64,000 nt of DNA from Asterella californica (lineage: Eukaryota; Streptophyta; Marchantiopsida; Marchantiales; Aytoniaceae): NCBI GenBank assembly GCA_036924285.1, contig JAYKYS010000011.1:9176001-9240000 (forward strand). The letters are read 5' to 3'. The translations under genes were made by a program, and so were the position numbers. Position 1 is the first letter of the stretch, and every line of letters starts with the position of its first letter. A model generated the notes under the pieces. It was not told where the DNA came from. It ran no database searches and worked only from the letters and a program-made list of their open reading frames with translations. Shown one piece after another: positions 38,177-51,033 of this stretch.

Positions 38177-41100
38177 AGACCTGCACTAAGACGTAAACGG
38201 CAAGGTCACTGCCAAAGGTAAGTTATGGACAATAGACGTGGTTTTATGGCAGTCAAGAAGCTTTATCCCTTACCGTGAGTCCATGTTTTTACACTTTAGC
38301 GATTGACTACCTACGACTAGTTACACTAATTCTTCACAAACAATACAACAGTCCAGATGGACTATTTTGTCACTCTCGCTTCCATGAATGAATCTGAAAT
38401 ACGTCATGTATCCCGTAGGCTCGATCGTGCATTTTCTTCTCTCTATCTTTTGACTATCATGTACAGGAAAACTTACAGACGTCACAGAGAAACCGAAATT
38501 TTATAATTAATCTGTAACTAATGACGGTGTAATTTATGACGACGGTATAATATACACAACACAGTTTGCAACAGAATTAAGAGAATATGCATCCAAAGTG
38601 TGCTTCCCGCAGGATGAAGAAAAAAGACAAACGTACAAAAAAAAGAAAAAAATCACTGGAAGACACTGGACCAGACAGTGTAGCATGGCTGCTTTCGAGA
38701 TGTTAATAAAAGTTATATAAAAAATTTCTAATAGTTTTAAAATAAATTTATTATTTATATATATATATATTATATGTTAAGTGTAAACTACATGCCGGAT
38801 GTTGCGGACAAACCCATAAGAGAAGTGGGTTGGAGCGCGCAGTGGAAAAAATAAATGCAAGCTACAATGTAAGAGTTAAACAGTGTAAGCAGTTTAATTT
38901 ATCACCTAACTCTTCCGGAGGGAAGGGTTAGGTGATAAATTAAACGCCAGAAGGGTTAGGTGATAAATTAAATTGCCCTTGCATATTCTCTCTTCCGAAC
39001 TTGGAAGAGATGAATATGCAAGGAAGTTGTTGAAACAAGATAAAAGAGAAATAGCAAGGAAATGAGAGAAAGGAATTACCTCCGTGATGCAATTTCGTCT
39101 AGATGCTTTAGTCAATCAGTTCCGAAATTTCACAATAGTTTATTATCATACCATTATACATGTACGGCGTTGGCAAATCCAGACCACACTACGGTAGTGA
39201 TATAACGTATCACACTAATGACTATTCTGCTAGCCTCGTTTACTCTAGGTAGATGAGAGCAGACAGCATGTGCAGATCATTCAGAAACTATCAACACTGC
39301 AGACATTGTTACCTATTGCCTCCAGAAATGTCAAGAAAGAGAGAAGAACACAGCGCAGGTGAAAGAGAAAGACAAGTGCCGCCATAGAAAATACAACAGC
39401 AAGCTTCTCTGATGGAGCATCTCCTTCACTATCGTCAGAAACTGAGAAGCACGCAGGAGAGAAAAGTCTGAAGGAATAAAGCCAACCGGTTCTACTAATA
39501 AAAACCTGTTGATCCCTAACCCCTTTGATCATTTTGTTCAGTTCATGAAGAAATCATTCCTCGTGGAAGAATTTGGTCAAAAATCAATACCTGCATGTAG
39601 GGAAGATTGGAAAGTCCTCTTATGCTTCAAACTTCTTTTACCTTTAATTTGGATCACTTTCAGCCACATTCCGAATACTGGAAATCTGCCAGCTTAATAT
39701 CGTGAAGGCAAATAAGTCTCCAATCATCATATTTTCAGTATTTAAAGTAATTTGGTCTAGATGCATAACAAAAATACAACCCTTTTTACTAGCTTTGGGG
39801 ACATGGGATACATCGATTCATTGGACAAGTGAACCAGAAAGGAAACAACAGAAAGAAACTGCCTCTTGATCAATTTGACTGGAACTAAACTTTTGAACAT
39901 GTTTGTGTTCAAAGAACACAAATCAATAGAGAAGAAACTTTAGTGAAGGAAAACTTTACTGGTGCCGGACTGACATTTACAATCTATCAGCCTAGAGCTT
40001 TCAGCGATTGAGATGATTTTGATGATATTATCAGTGTGATTAGCATAGTTTATTTCGATATTCAGGTTGCTGCTCTCATGATTGATTGACCGCTTAGAGT
40101 ATCACAATTTTTTATATTTATTTTCATTAATTTTATTTTAAGAATCCGAACGAGATCAGAAGATCTTTATTTTATTTTTTTGTTTGGTTTTGTTTTTAGG
40201 CCTCTTTTCGCTATGGGGCTTTCTGCAGCCGTATGCCGCTGCCCTTGCACAGCATGAGGCCCCCCGTCAGGAGGACTCGTAGAAGATCTTTATTAACCGG
40301 TCCAAGCAAAGATTCTACACCCTGCCTTCCCCATGAATAGGCCGAATGACCCTCTTTGTACATCCGTTCTCAATTCCCGTATCAATCCCCGTCCTACGAT
40401 CCTACGGTAACTTCTGGTGCTCGACTTATCTTTCTGGGAGATCCATCTGGCTCTGATAACAAGCCCTAGATTGGGTGCTATCCTTAGGTCTGTTCATGCT
40501 CTGCTGTTCCTTGTTCTCACTCTCTTGGCAGACCCCGTTTCTCGTGATGTAAGCATGGGTCGCTCTCTTATCCTACGCTGGCCACTTTCCGTAATGCCGC
40601 TTGGTGTTCTGTTTCCGCTTGGTTTCTTTTATCGACCTCCATGGATTTTCGAGCTTTTTGTTATCCATCTTGCTGCCCCCTTCGTCTCATGCCGTCCTCC
40701 TTCCTACAAGTGTTGTTCATGACGGTTCGATACTCTTAACTTTTCCCGCGTTATTCTAGATCTATCTCTTGCTCAAGAATTGTTCCTTGGTATGCTAGTG
40801 GTAGTTTTTATGCTACGAGTTTTACTTACCATTTTGCTCCTGTTGGATATCATCCACTCGACGTCTTCTTTCCTCCGGGATACCTGGTCGAGGTGTGCAT
40901 GATTTCGTTGTTGTTCTGGTTGGATCCAAGATTCTGGATCATGATCCTCTCTTCTTTGTGTGCCTCCCTGATGAGATTCTCTCTCTTCCTCTCGAGATTC
41001 GGTCCTCCATGCAGTCCCTCGTCATGTCCTCGCGTGGATTCTGCAGTCCTTTCTCCAATGTCTTCTTCCGTCATAGGATTCAGATTTCTTCTGTGCTCAT

Positions 41101-43860
41101 TTCTAATCAGTGCGAATTGTTGCAGGAAGAAGGGCGCTCTACATTTGTACTTTAATGTACTCAATTCACGAGTGGCTTCTGCGAGTCAGTGTTCGCTCTT
41201 TGCTGTCTCATCGGTATTTGTTGTAAGAGCTATAAGAGTCTAACCGCACTTGCATTCTCGGTCTCGCTTATCATAGCTTAATCTAAACACAGTCTACAAA
41301 CCAACCTATTAAAGTGTGTTGAATTTTTGGTAGTTTTGTTGACTCTCCAACTGCCAGCAGAACGCACCTGTCGAAGCTGCAGTTCATCCACGTGAAATTA
41401 TCGAATCGTCGAGGACTCTGGCGAACTGTCACTTTGCAAGTTCTGTCACGAAGATGGCAGAACAGATGGTTACGTCGTCTCCATCGTGCGCTCTGCCCCC
41501 ATTGTGTTCTTTCAGTATCTGCGAAAGAGAATCGTCATCGTGACAAATCGGGTTACGTGGACTGACAGTACACATGGACGAACACGGAAGTGAAGACTTG
41601 TGACGAAACCATGCTCTCAAGAACTTGTCTCGCTAAGCGGCATATTATCTGAAAAATCGAAAAGGAGTTTGTTCATACATTATGTCCCATGCATATATGA
41701 CCCTTTTGTCTCAAGGAAAGATGATTATGCAGCACTGCTTAAGATGTACATTCAAGATTTATCATATTCACAGTCTAAATCCTAGAAGTAGAATTGAAAT
41801 GTCAGTGCACATAATTTCTCTTCGGTGACTGTAGATAACGCAAATGCAACTATTAACTTCACGTAATCATATTCAAAACACCACTACTATTAACTATTAA
41901 CTATTATTATACATGTTTCTGCATATAAATTCTCAGAATTTCCGGTTGAGCACAATTTCAGTTGCTCAACCAATTGACTAACTGGTTGAGCAACAACCAG
42001 TTAGTCAATTTGGATTCGGTTGAACATCATATCGTTTGAAACCTCTGGGATGAACTTACACAAGTTTGATAAAGCCACTGGCTGATATTTTGATCAAGAT
42101 TTTCATTTCTTTTTCCAATCCAATCTTCATCTATGCTCACATTTCTTATATTTGTCATCCATTTGTGTAAAGACTTTGGAGTCATCGATTGATCTTTCAG
42201 TGGATGTCAACTCTTTTCTGATAATCACCATTTACATTACATGATCTCTTTTTCATTTTTCTCAATAAAAATGTGGGTGCAATGATCTATTATCCATCCA
42301 ATATATGTTTTCACACTTGTGTTAGAGTGAACTACTTGTCTGAAAGATTTCATAGTGTTATCAAGTAATATCAACAAACATGCATATGTTGGTCTAAGAC
42401 ACTGAAGCTAGACTGCTTATAGCAACGATAGACTGGAATAAAATATTGGTCACAAGGTCAAACAAACTATCAGAGGAAGAGACAAGAGCAAATTTCGTGT
42501 CCGAAATAAATATCTGGTAATTGTATCTATGATCAAACCACAACTCCCAGAATAAAAGGCAATCCGAAACAAATATATATTTTTCTTTCTTTAAGGTTAG
42601 GAGGAAGATTTTCCTTTTCTACAAAAAAAAACTATGCAACATTTAACTCTATAGATCTCAATTACTACTGACTAGATTTAATTGAGAAAAAATATATTCT
42701 AGTGAATAGCTTTCACTTTCACTTGAATATCTACTTTTAGGATTCCATGAAAGAATGAGAACTCTATGATTAAAAACATTTTTACATTAATAGTTTTTTT
42801 CCTTTGCACCATGACTGCGAATTTGAGAAATGAAAGACTATGGGTGTTCCGAATCTCTTATACTCATGGTTTAAACATTCTATTAGGGAGTTTCAAAACT
42901 GGAATCTCATGAGTTAATATTTTTTGCCCGTGTGCGAGTGTTACGACCGCGATCAAGAGTCCACAGATGTTTTCTGCGGGTGTCTACGAAGATGCTTGTA
43001 GCAAAACACCACGGGAGTTTTTTTATCGATATATTTTGAAATTGAACCATAATTTTTGTAATAAAGTAGTGTAAGATTTAAATATTTAAAATAATTTTAT
43101 AAAGTAATTACATTATTATATCAGTTCACAGATACAATGGTGAGCGAATCGCTGTTCTACACAAAGCTTCCTTCCAATAAACTATTGCTGTTTCGCTTCA
43201 GGAGGTTAGAGAATCTTCTCTCTTAGCTTTCACACTCCCTATTATACAACAAGCGTCTGCTTTCTATGGACAAGTTCGACCGTCAGTTAAGACTTTCGGA
43301 TGGAGCCGTCAAAAATTAGAAAATCATTGGAAAAATGTCCCGTCGGCTGGTAGAACCTCACACACAATACATGTATGCCTTACAACATCTAGAGACGAAA
43401 GAACTACGTCGTCATTTCACTCGTTTAGCCATGTCGTAATTTTAGGGACATAGCTTCTCTTTATCGTACATCGTCTTCACCTCTCTTGACCACATCCCGA
43501 GTCAGTTTGATGTGTTTAATACTACCTAGTAAGTTTGTTGTGTTTGATCCTATCCCTCTTAACAATATATTGTTGGCTATCGAATGTGAAATGAGTCACA
43601 TTCAGCTTTTGGAGCATGTATCATGTTTATGTTGTTCATGTTATGTGACCCCAGAAGAACTTATTGCACAGAAGTTGACCTTGTTGGCAGATCGTGGCAT
43701 GCGTGCAAACATTTCTCAAAGCTTCAAAGAGCCTTCACTAGCAAGTTCGTTTCTGAAGGTCTTAGATCAGACTATATCATGACGTTGTACTGCCAAATAT
43801 AGTCCACAAGTCGACGAATAGGCAGCAGAGCTTGTACACAAAAAGATCATGAAGTCCTGG
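38177..43860. other. No assignable gene
   Basis: It contains a hairpin repeat copy at 38893-39025, a TA-rich stretch at 38750-38775 and a 17-bp hairpin at 41972-42010. A GC-richer block lies at about 40200-41250, with open frames on both strands (40893-41243 plus, 40850-41164 minus). The minus frame is Glu/Arg/Asn-rich like a retroelement gag linker but has no defining motif. A minus frame at 39281-39532 has a hydrophobic segment and could be an exon; not identified. Confidence 0.4.
38893..39025. repeat. Double-hairpin repeat, best-formed copy
   Basis: The first hairpin pairs AATTTATCACCTAAC (38896-38910) with 38927-38941; its right arm is repeated once more. The second pairs CTTGCATATTC with GAATATGCAAG around TCTCTTCC and GGAAGAGA (about 38978-39023). 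Similar pairs occur elsewhere in the window. Confidence 0.75.
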
Positions 43861-43865
43861 TATGC

Positions 43866-44260
43866 TTTTCTAAAAGCTAGGAACGTGATGGTGCTGACAT
43901 GGAATGGGTTTTTGGATAAAATACAGACACTGATCTCGTGGTCCTCGCAATGGCAATGACAGAAGGGAGACTTGAAGCCACTACATGGACAAGATTAATA
44001 CAGAAAGCAAAATCGCACAACTTACTTACAGTGGAGCATATGATCAATTGAATCAGGAGGGCGGCTGGAGACGCGACAGGCCTGGCAAATGAGATTGATC
44101 GCAATGCGATGGTCTGGACTGAGACGGTTACACTAATCGAGGAAGCAAGACTTCTCGAAGCAGAACAGAACCGGTACTGGGAGCTAGGCAACAAAAAGAT
44201 CAAAGGGTGGACCTTACCGACGAAAGTCTGGAGATTGCTAATTGTGTAGAGAACGTCGAG
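43866..44260 (+). pseudogene. LINE ORF2 C-terminal region, left part
   Basis: A frame reads MAMTEGRLEATTWTRLIQKA and later NRYWELGNKKIKGWTLPTKV, with one internal stop. It continues beyond the inserted LTRs at 51624-51861, where the zinc-binding end of a LINE reverse transcriptase protein is readable. The two parts are interrupted at the AACGG target duplication. This is a non-LTR remnant and the oldest layer of the nested stack. Confidence 0.55.
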
Positions 44261-45382
44261 AACGGTGTCGTGATGTGAATAATTTCACATAGTAAATGAT
44301 TCACTTCTCTGTCAGGCGTTAGTCTCTCTGAGTGAAGTTAAGACCTCATAGAAGTCCATTTTTGGAAGATGTTATATATTTTGAGTCTTAGTAGGTTGAT
44401 TACCATGTTGATAGGGCTTAAGCTCATGGTTTGTATTTGCGTGTCGCCCATGCACGCTTTCTAGCTGATTTAAGTTATTTTTTGGGGCTGCGTGTCATTT
44501 TAGGTAGTTTAAGTTTTACGCTAGCACTCTAGGGGGCTTGACGTGGTAGCCTATGAGTGTAGATAAGTTACCAGGTAGTTTAAGACACAAAAGGACAGTC
44601 AAGTGGAGCTATGAACTCCCATTGGTCCATTTTTGTCTTTTGTAAAACTCTAAGTTTAGAAACAGAGCTCTAGAGTGGATTTCGAGCAATTGATGAGGAT
44701 ACTGCGAAATCTGAGAGCACAGGGAGATAGAGCTCGTCGTGCCAAGCACTGTCAGCAAAAAGTTTGATCGATTTGGAGCAATAAAGAAGGAGTTATGGCT
44801 GACTGAAGTTCGATTTGTGTCAGAATTGCAGCACTTCTGTTAAATTTGGGGTTTTGAGTGTCAATTGCAGCAGAATTGAGGAAATCGCTTCAAATCTTCG
44901 TGGTTGCGTTCATTGTCAGCCGGGCTATGACTATCAAAAAAGTTTCAAGTGATTTGAGTTAATGAGTAATTCAGGACGGCCGCTGAAGCAGAGGGGGTCT
45001 GTAAAGCTCGCAATCTAGAGCAGCTACTTCAGAGAACAAAATCTAGAGTTCTGTGTATAATCAGGAGGTCCAACTTCACAGGAGTGTTCAGCAAGCTGTG
45101 TACTGCAAATCCTGTAAGAAACTTCGAAATTGATCTAGCCAATCTCCTGTTATAGGTCGAAATAGCTGGCTGGGTACCAGAAATTGTCATAATTTCTGTG
45201 TTCAGAAAGTTTTTACTCATATCTTGGTGCTCTGAATTGATCTCAAGCTGAAACTTCGTATGTGTATCCAGTAGGACCTCATTGACATGTAGGAGAAGTT
45301 CTGAAGTCTAAACCTTCACATATTTCTCAATCCTGAGTGTCAAAGTTTGCCGTCAGAACTTATCGTTGCTAGTTAAGCCTGA

Positions 45383-45759
45383 TGTAACACTACAGAAACT
45401 CTAATCGCGATCCTCAAGAACACTCATGAACAGACGGAAGAACTCTCAACTCAACTCAAGGTGGAATGTCTTTCAAGGACCATTCTCCTTCTTTATATAG
45501 TTAGATAAGTGCACACCCCAATCCATACTAACCACTCATCAATCCTCACACGGATTGATGACATGGCTTCCATGCAACCCACACAATCAACTACCAATCA
45601 AATATCAACACCACCACATTCTTATCCGGTCCCACATACCATGGTCCCACTATAGTCAACTCTACACATATCTTATCCGGTCCCACATACCATGGTCCCG
45701 CTATAGTCAACTCTACACATAGTTCTAACTATGAGTATAGTTAACTATGCATGGTTACA
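45383..45759 (-). repeat. 3' LTR of the gypsy element
   Basis: 377 bp, with an internal 51-bp tandem duplication starting at 45621 and 45672 (CTTATCCGGTCCCACATACC). Same sequence as the other LTR. Confidence 0.95.
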
Positions 45760-45774
45760 AACCTCCCTCCATTT
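45760..45774 (-). other. Polypurine tract of the gypsy element
   Basis: The minus strand reads AAATGGAGGGAGGTT directly next to the 3' LTR. Confidence 0.75.
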
Positions 45775-46362
45775 AAGTTGCAACGTCCTCGTTGATGATG
45801 GAATGCTCATAAGCTTGAACTAACAAGTCGGCATTAGTCAAATTTCCTAGTGGTTCCCAAGTAGCCTCATATAATGGATATCCTTTCCATTTTACCAAGT
45901 ATTCTATCTTGGGATATCGAGTACCACGAAGACGTTTGTTCAGTATGCTTTCTACCTCGTATTCCTCATGATCATCCACTATTTCTGGCAATGGTGGTGC
46001 TATGTGAGGATTGGTGAAACGAGGAGAACGTGGAACATATTTTCTCAATAAAGAAACATGAAACACCGGATGCATGCGCATATGAACCGGAAGTTGTAAT
46101 TTGTACGCCACAGCTCCAACTCGTCGTAAGATGGTGAATGGACCGATGTATCTAGGGTTAAATTTGCGAACACCTACTAACGACAAGTTAGTGGTAGATA
46201 ACCACACTTTCTCCCCAATGTCAAACTCCACATGACGACGATGAGCATCTGCATATTGCTTCTGACGATTTTGAGCAGTTTGAATCTTCTCCTTGGCTTG
46301 GTGAACACCTGCATGGATCTGCTGCACAAATTCGTTGACGGCAGCAACTTTGGACGAATATG
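45773..46362 (-). pseudogene. Integrase C-terminal domain and chromodomain
   Basis: From about 46360 the minus strand reads the end of the integrase (RQKQYADAHRRHVEFDIGEK, then FNPRYIGPFTILRRVG and HPVFHVSLLRKYVP). A canonical chromodomain follows (YEVESILNKR, YLVKWKGYPLYEATWEP). The chromodomain binds histone marks and guides insertion. At its upstream end the sequence is joined out of frame to the zinc-binding part of the integrase, so most of the catalytic core is lost. Confidence 0.9.
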
Positions 46363-46914
46363 AATCATTTTGCTCAACTTATCAACAAAAACTACAATAG
46401 AGTCAAATCCCGTACTAGTTGGAGGTAGTTCACACACTAAATCCATACTCACATGTTCCCATCGGTTAGTAGGAATAGGTAATGGTTGGAGTAAGCCTGC
46501 CGGTGTTTGATTGGTTGCCTTGTTCTGTTGACAAGCAAGACAACTTTTGATGTATCTCATCACATCATCGTGCATTTTTTGCCAATAATAAATGCGCTGC
46601 ACCGCCTCCAAAGTCTTCTCTATTCCGACATGACCGGCAATCGCTGAATCATGACATTCTGTCAAGATAGTCGTACGAAGCTCTAGATTGTTGGGAATCC
46701 AAACTTTGCCGTCCTTGAATGCTAACCCATGCATCTTGGTAAGCTTGGTGTGCTTAGTTGCTGTCACAATCTCCTCATCCGTTCTGGTAGCTTCCATCAA
46801 TTGTTGCCACCAATCAGAATGGATCTTCACTTCTGTCGACATGTGATTAACTCGAGACATTCGAGTTAACGCATCAGCAAGTTGCTTTTTCCCTTCCACG
46901 TATAGAATCTGCAT
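46353..46914 (-). pseudogene. Integrase zinc-binding part, truncated core
   Basis: The HHCC domain is clear (AIAGHVGIEKTLEAVQRIYYW, then CLACQQNK). The first catalytic Asp follows in SIVVFVDKLSKMIHI. Shortly after, near 46353-46362, the sequence jumps into the C-terminal region out of frame. The second Asp and the Glu are therefore absent. The deletion removes the DNA-joining activity. Confidence 0.9.
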
Positions 46915-48800
46915 GTTGAAGCGTTGTCGTCATTCCGCCCATCGAATTTGACGTTTGGAGAGGTCCTTCTGCGTCTGCAAGTAAACCAATGGTTTGTGGT
47001 CTGTTTCTACCACAAACTCCTTATCTCCCAAGTAGTGCTTCCAATGCTTGGTAGCCAACACAATAGCTAACTCCTCTCTTTCTGTGGTATGATAGTTGCG
47101 TTCTGCAGGAAGCAACTTACGGGAAAAAAAAGCTACAGGATGCCAGCCATCTGCCCATGCTTGTTGTAACACTGCTCCTATTGCTGTACCTGATGCATCT
47201 GTGGCCAACTTAATGGGTTTTGTAGGATCATACCACTTAAGGATTGGTGCTTGTAACAGCGCGTCCTTCAAGGCTTGGAAGGCAAGCTCATGCGATGTAT
47301 CCCATCTCCATTTTTGTCCTTGACCTAATAGGTTTGTCAAGTCCTGTGCAACTTGTGCAAAGTTTTTGACAAATCTACGATAGAACCCCGTAAGTCATAG
47401 AAAACTCTTTAACTGGGTTTGATCTTCTGGAGCACTCCACTTTTGGATTGCCTCAATCTTATCGCTCATGACTTGGATTCCTGCTCCACTCACACGATGT
47501 CCTAGGTAATCTACATCGCTCTTGCCAAACTCACATTTAGAGATCTTGGCATATAGCTGGTTTTGTCGAAGTACTTGTAAAATCTCCTGTAAGTGCATCT
47601 TATGCTCTTGCAACATCTTACTATAGACAAGAATATCATCTAGGAATACAATGACAGATCTATCCAAGTATGGTCGAAAGATGTCATTCATTAGACCCAT
47701 AAATGTAGCGGGTGCATTAGTGAGACCAAAAGGCATCACTAAGTACTCAAAGTGACCGTACCTTGTACGAAAAGCAGTCTTTTGTACATCTGGCTCAGCA
47801 ATCCGGATCTGATTATAACCGCTTCGTAAATCTAATTTGGTGAAGTACTTTGCTCCTCGTAGTTGATCAAACAAGTCATCCATTCGAGGTAATGGATACT
47901 TATTCTTCACAGTCTGAAGATTGAGAGCTCGATAGTCTATGCACATACGCATACTCCCGTCCTTCTTCTTCACGAACAAGACCGGAGCTCCATAAGGAGA
48001 TACACTAGGTTGGATGAATCCTTTGTGTAACAGTTCCTCCACTTGAGCTTTGCACTCCTCCAACTCGTGCGGTGCTAATCGATATGGTGCTTTACAAGGA
48101 GGTGCACTACCTGGAAGTACCTCAATCTTGTGATCCACTCGCCTTCTTGGTGGTAATCCGGAAGGTAAATCATTCGGGAAAACATCTTTGAATTCTTCTA
48201 CAATCATTTTGAAACTATCCTGAATATCGCCATCATAGTTGGAACTATAAGCTTCTCTTATTAACCCCAAGAAACATACATCACCACTATGAATAGCGGT
48301 CTGTTCTATCACATACAGAGGTATGTTTCTAGATCGAGATCTTACTCTGTCTCCAAAAACTATCCACCCCTTACTCTTCACAATCTTCTTTCTCCAATCC
48401 ACCTCCGGATTGTATTGCTCCATCCAAGGCATACCCAAAATGACATCATAACGAGCTAATCGAATAACTCGCCATTCAATCTTTTCTGAATATTGCCCTA
48501 TAGTGAGCGCTACACTCCGTGGGAGAGACTCAATCATCTCAGTGTGCCCGTTTGGCAGCTCTACTTCTTCCTTGTCATCCTTCTCCAAAGCCAAATCCAA
48601 TCTCATAGCAACTGAACGCGACAGAAAGTTCTCAGTTGCGCCAGGATCAATCAACACTCTCACCTTAATGCCTTCTAACACTCCATCAGTAACGATTAGT
48701 TGCGTAGTCCTTCGTGTCAATCCATTTAACTCCTTCTTTTGTCCTCCATTCTCGTCTTTTCTTCTCTTTGTTGAACCAGTACGACGACGAGGTAAATCTA
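46915..48800 (-). pseudogene. Gypsy pol: protease, reverse transcriptase, RNase H
   Basis: Order: protease ([13 protein letters not shown], where the usual D-S/T-G is D-P-G), reverse transcriptase ([31 protein letters not shown], and the active site FLDDILVYS) and RNase H (KLATDASGTAIGAVL, TDHKPLVY). TGA stops interrupt it near 47393 (after QLKSFL) and near 46928 (after RWAE). The pol frame overlaps the end of gag and lies in the -1 frame relative to it. That fits programmed frameshifting, or an old frame error. Outside the stops the domains are complete. Confidence 0.92.
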
Positions 48801-50021
48801 CTGGTGCTCTTCGTTTTCCAAAACTGGATTGTTGTACTGCATCTCTCCTTCCTCTCCACCTTCCTCTGCTCTATCATTCAGATGATTCAGAGGTCTTCGA
48901 TAAGTAGCTCGATTTCCTCGAGGAAATCGGGTGCGACAATGAGCAGCTATGTGCCCAATTCTCCCACAGTTATAACAACGCCGTGTCTCTCCTTGAAGCT
49001 CTTGATTTCGAATGCCTTCACCAATATCACCATCCCTCGGAAGTCCTCGAGGTACATAGTTACGAACTCCACCTCCGACACCGCCACCTCGTGGTATCAC
49101 TTCTCGTCTTGGTTGCTCTCTAGCACGATCTCTCCGATCCTCTCCATAGAATTGTCGTGCATAACCGTCCCGTTGCCGAAGATTACCCAATTCCATGGGC
49201 ATTGGACCTCCATATTGAACTCGCGGTACGATTGGTGGTTCCCCCCCTCTAGCGATACCTAATGCACCAGCAATTCTTTGGGCATAACCGATTGCTTCGA
49301 ACACGGTACGTGGATTATTCACCATGACTTCTTGGCGAATTCTCTCCTTCAATCCGCGTTTGAACACGTCTAAAGCTTCTGCCTGGCTCATATCAGAGAT
49401 AGCTACTTGTAGATCTTGAAATTCCTCTACGTATTCTTGGAGACTTCCTCGTTGCTTGAGATCCCAGAGCTTCATTCGAGCCATCTGCACTGAATCCACT
49501 GATTGGAAATTCTGCAGCAAACCTTCTTGCATGTTGCTCCATGTTACTTGACTTCCTCCAGCAATCATCGAACGCTCCCATGTATCGTACCATGTAAGCG
49601 CTTTATCCATCAAGTAACCACTTGCAAATACTCCCGCAGAGTAATCATTGACTTGTGCTTGAAAAAGTCTCATGTAGCGATTCATACGAGAAATCCAATT
49701 CTCTAGAATACCCATTGCTCGATTACCTCGATAAGGTTCCACGTTACACGTCTTCTTCATGCGAAGCAATAGAGCATCTTCCCCCTCCACTGCCCTTTGG
49801 ACCCCTAAAACAACCTCTTCTCTATGTAATGTCTCCGCTGCTTGCGTTGGAACTTGTGATGGACCACCCATCTCCATTGCTCTCACATTCTCTCCTTCTA
49901 GAGTTGCTATCTTGCTCTCTAGTGTCCTCACCACTCTCGTCATCTCTCGAAACTCATTGAGCATGTTCTGCATGATCACACGCATCTCCGTGTCTTGTTG
50001 CTCCATGTTATTTCCACTCAT
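48798..50021 (-). CDS. Gypsy gag protein
   Basis: An intact frame of 407 residues begins at an ATG and has an N-terminal coiled coil ([20 protein letters not shown]). The Ty3 gag domain follows ([45 protein letters not shown], then [14 protein letters not shown]). An Arg/Gly-rich tract leads to the zinc knuckle [14 protein letters not shown] near residue 350. Gag forms the particle that packages element RNA. No break is seen, so this copy could still supply or use particles. Confidence 0.93.
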   Translation of the reverse strand: MSGNNMEQQDTEMRVIMQNMLNEFREMTRVVRTLESKIATLEGENVRAMEMGGPSQVPTQAAETLHREEVVLGVQRAVEGEDALLLRMKKTCNVEPYRGNRAMGILENWISRMNRYMRLFQAQVNDYSAGVFASGYLMDKALTWYDTWERSMIAGGSQVTWSNMQEGLLQNFQSVDSVQMARMKLWDLKQRGSLQEYVEEFQDLQVAISDMSQAEALDVFKRGLKERIRQEVMVNNPRTVFEAIGYAQRIAGALGIARGGEPPIVPRVQYGGPMPMELGNLRQRDGYARQFYGEDRRDRAREQPRREVIPRGGGVGGGVRNYVPRGLPRDGDIGEGIRNQELQGETRRCYNCGRIGHIAAHCRTRFPRGNRATYRRPLNHLNDRAEEGGEEGEMQYNNPVLENEEHQ

Positions 50022-51020
50022 TCAAACGTCTCTCAACACTCTCAGTCCTTACACCACTCTTTCTACTACCTTCAATACAATGTCAGTATCACTACACGAA
50101 AACGCCTCACGAACAAAGATATCACAAAAGGTTGAGGCGACGAGATAACTTCTTGATAGAATGTCTCTCCAAATTCTCTCACTATTTCCTCACGGTATGT
50201 CACCTTGGGACGACATGTATAATGAACTGCGCACCAAGTGTTGAAGGTGGTTGGTGGTCGATTCAGATCCATATCCTCCTAAAGCAAGATATAGAGCGTG
50301 AGGTCCCACGTAGCAGCATACGTTACGATCGGAAGAATCACAGGGACAGGTGAGTTCATCACTTGCGTCATGAAAGCATCTCCGAAGTGCGCCACCAAAT
50401 AAACCTGAAAATGATGACGTGCAATGTAGAGGAGTTTGATATGGAAAGGATTCAAAAACGGAAAATCTGGAACTCTATGAATCCCTCCTTCCATGTGTAC
50501 CAAATTTTGCAATTTTGGCAGTTTGACCCCCTATCTTCCGAAGACTATAACTAGAGTTTCCTTGGGTCAAATCTCGCATTTGTTGAACCCTTGGATAGCT
50601 TATCTTGCCAATTAGAGATTTGCAAAGATTCTACTTGAGATTTGACAACCTCAAAACATGGCAGTGACTGTAAAATCCTTCCCGAGAGCGAAATGTGAAA
50701 AAAACCGAAAAAATCTGAAAAAACCCCCTCACATTTCGAATGTCATATCTTTCAAACTATAAGTGATCTCCATGAGATTTCAAGTGTCATAGGTAGCTTA
50801 GTCCTCCCTCTATAACATACTAAAAGTTGAAATGATTTCAACTTTCTCTCGAAGTTTCACAAGGACTGTAAGCAGCTCGAGTTTTCACTATTTCTATCAC
50901 TTTCTCTCACTACTATTGAAAATTCGAAATTTCTCTCCACTCATGTGCATCTAATCACAAGGTTTCTTTGCAATTCTTTCTCCTAAGAGGGGTAATCCAC
51001 TCTCTCAGAAGAAAAGCCTT

Positions 51021-51032
51021 GCTCTGATACCA
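51021..51032 (-). other. Primer-binding site, initiator tRNA-Met
   Basis: The minus strand reads TGGTATCAGAGC one base inside the 5' LTR, complementary to the 3' end of plant initiator tRNA-Met. Confidence 0.95.
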
Positions 51033-51033
51033 T

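Noticed and set aside
40417..41243. Possible LINE ORF1 or host gene in a GC-richer block
   Set aside because: Frames on both strands are similar in length, and neither contains a zinc knuckle or another diagnostic motif.
48800..48840. Slippery heptamer for gag-pol frameshifting in the gypsy element
   Set aside because: GGAAAAC lies in the overlap but does not fit the usual XXXYYYZ form, so a programmed site is not claimed.
48714..49262. 182-residue plus-strand frame
   Set aside because: Antisense of the gypsy gag and gag-pol junction.
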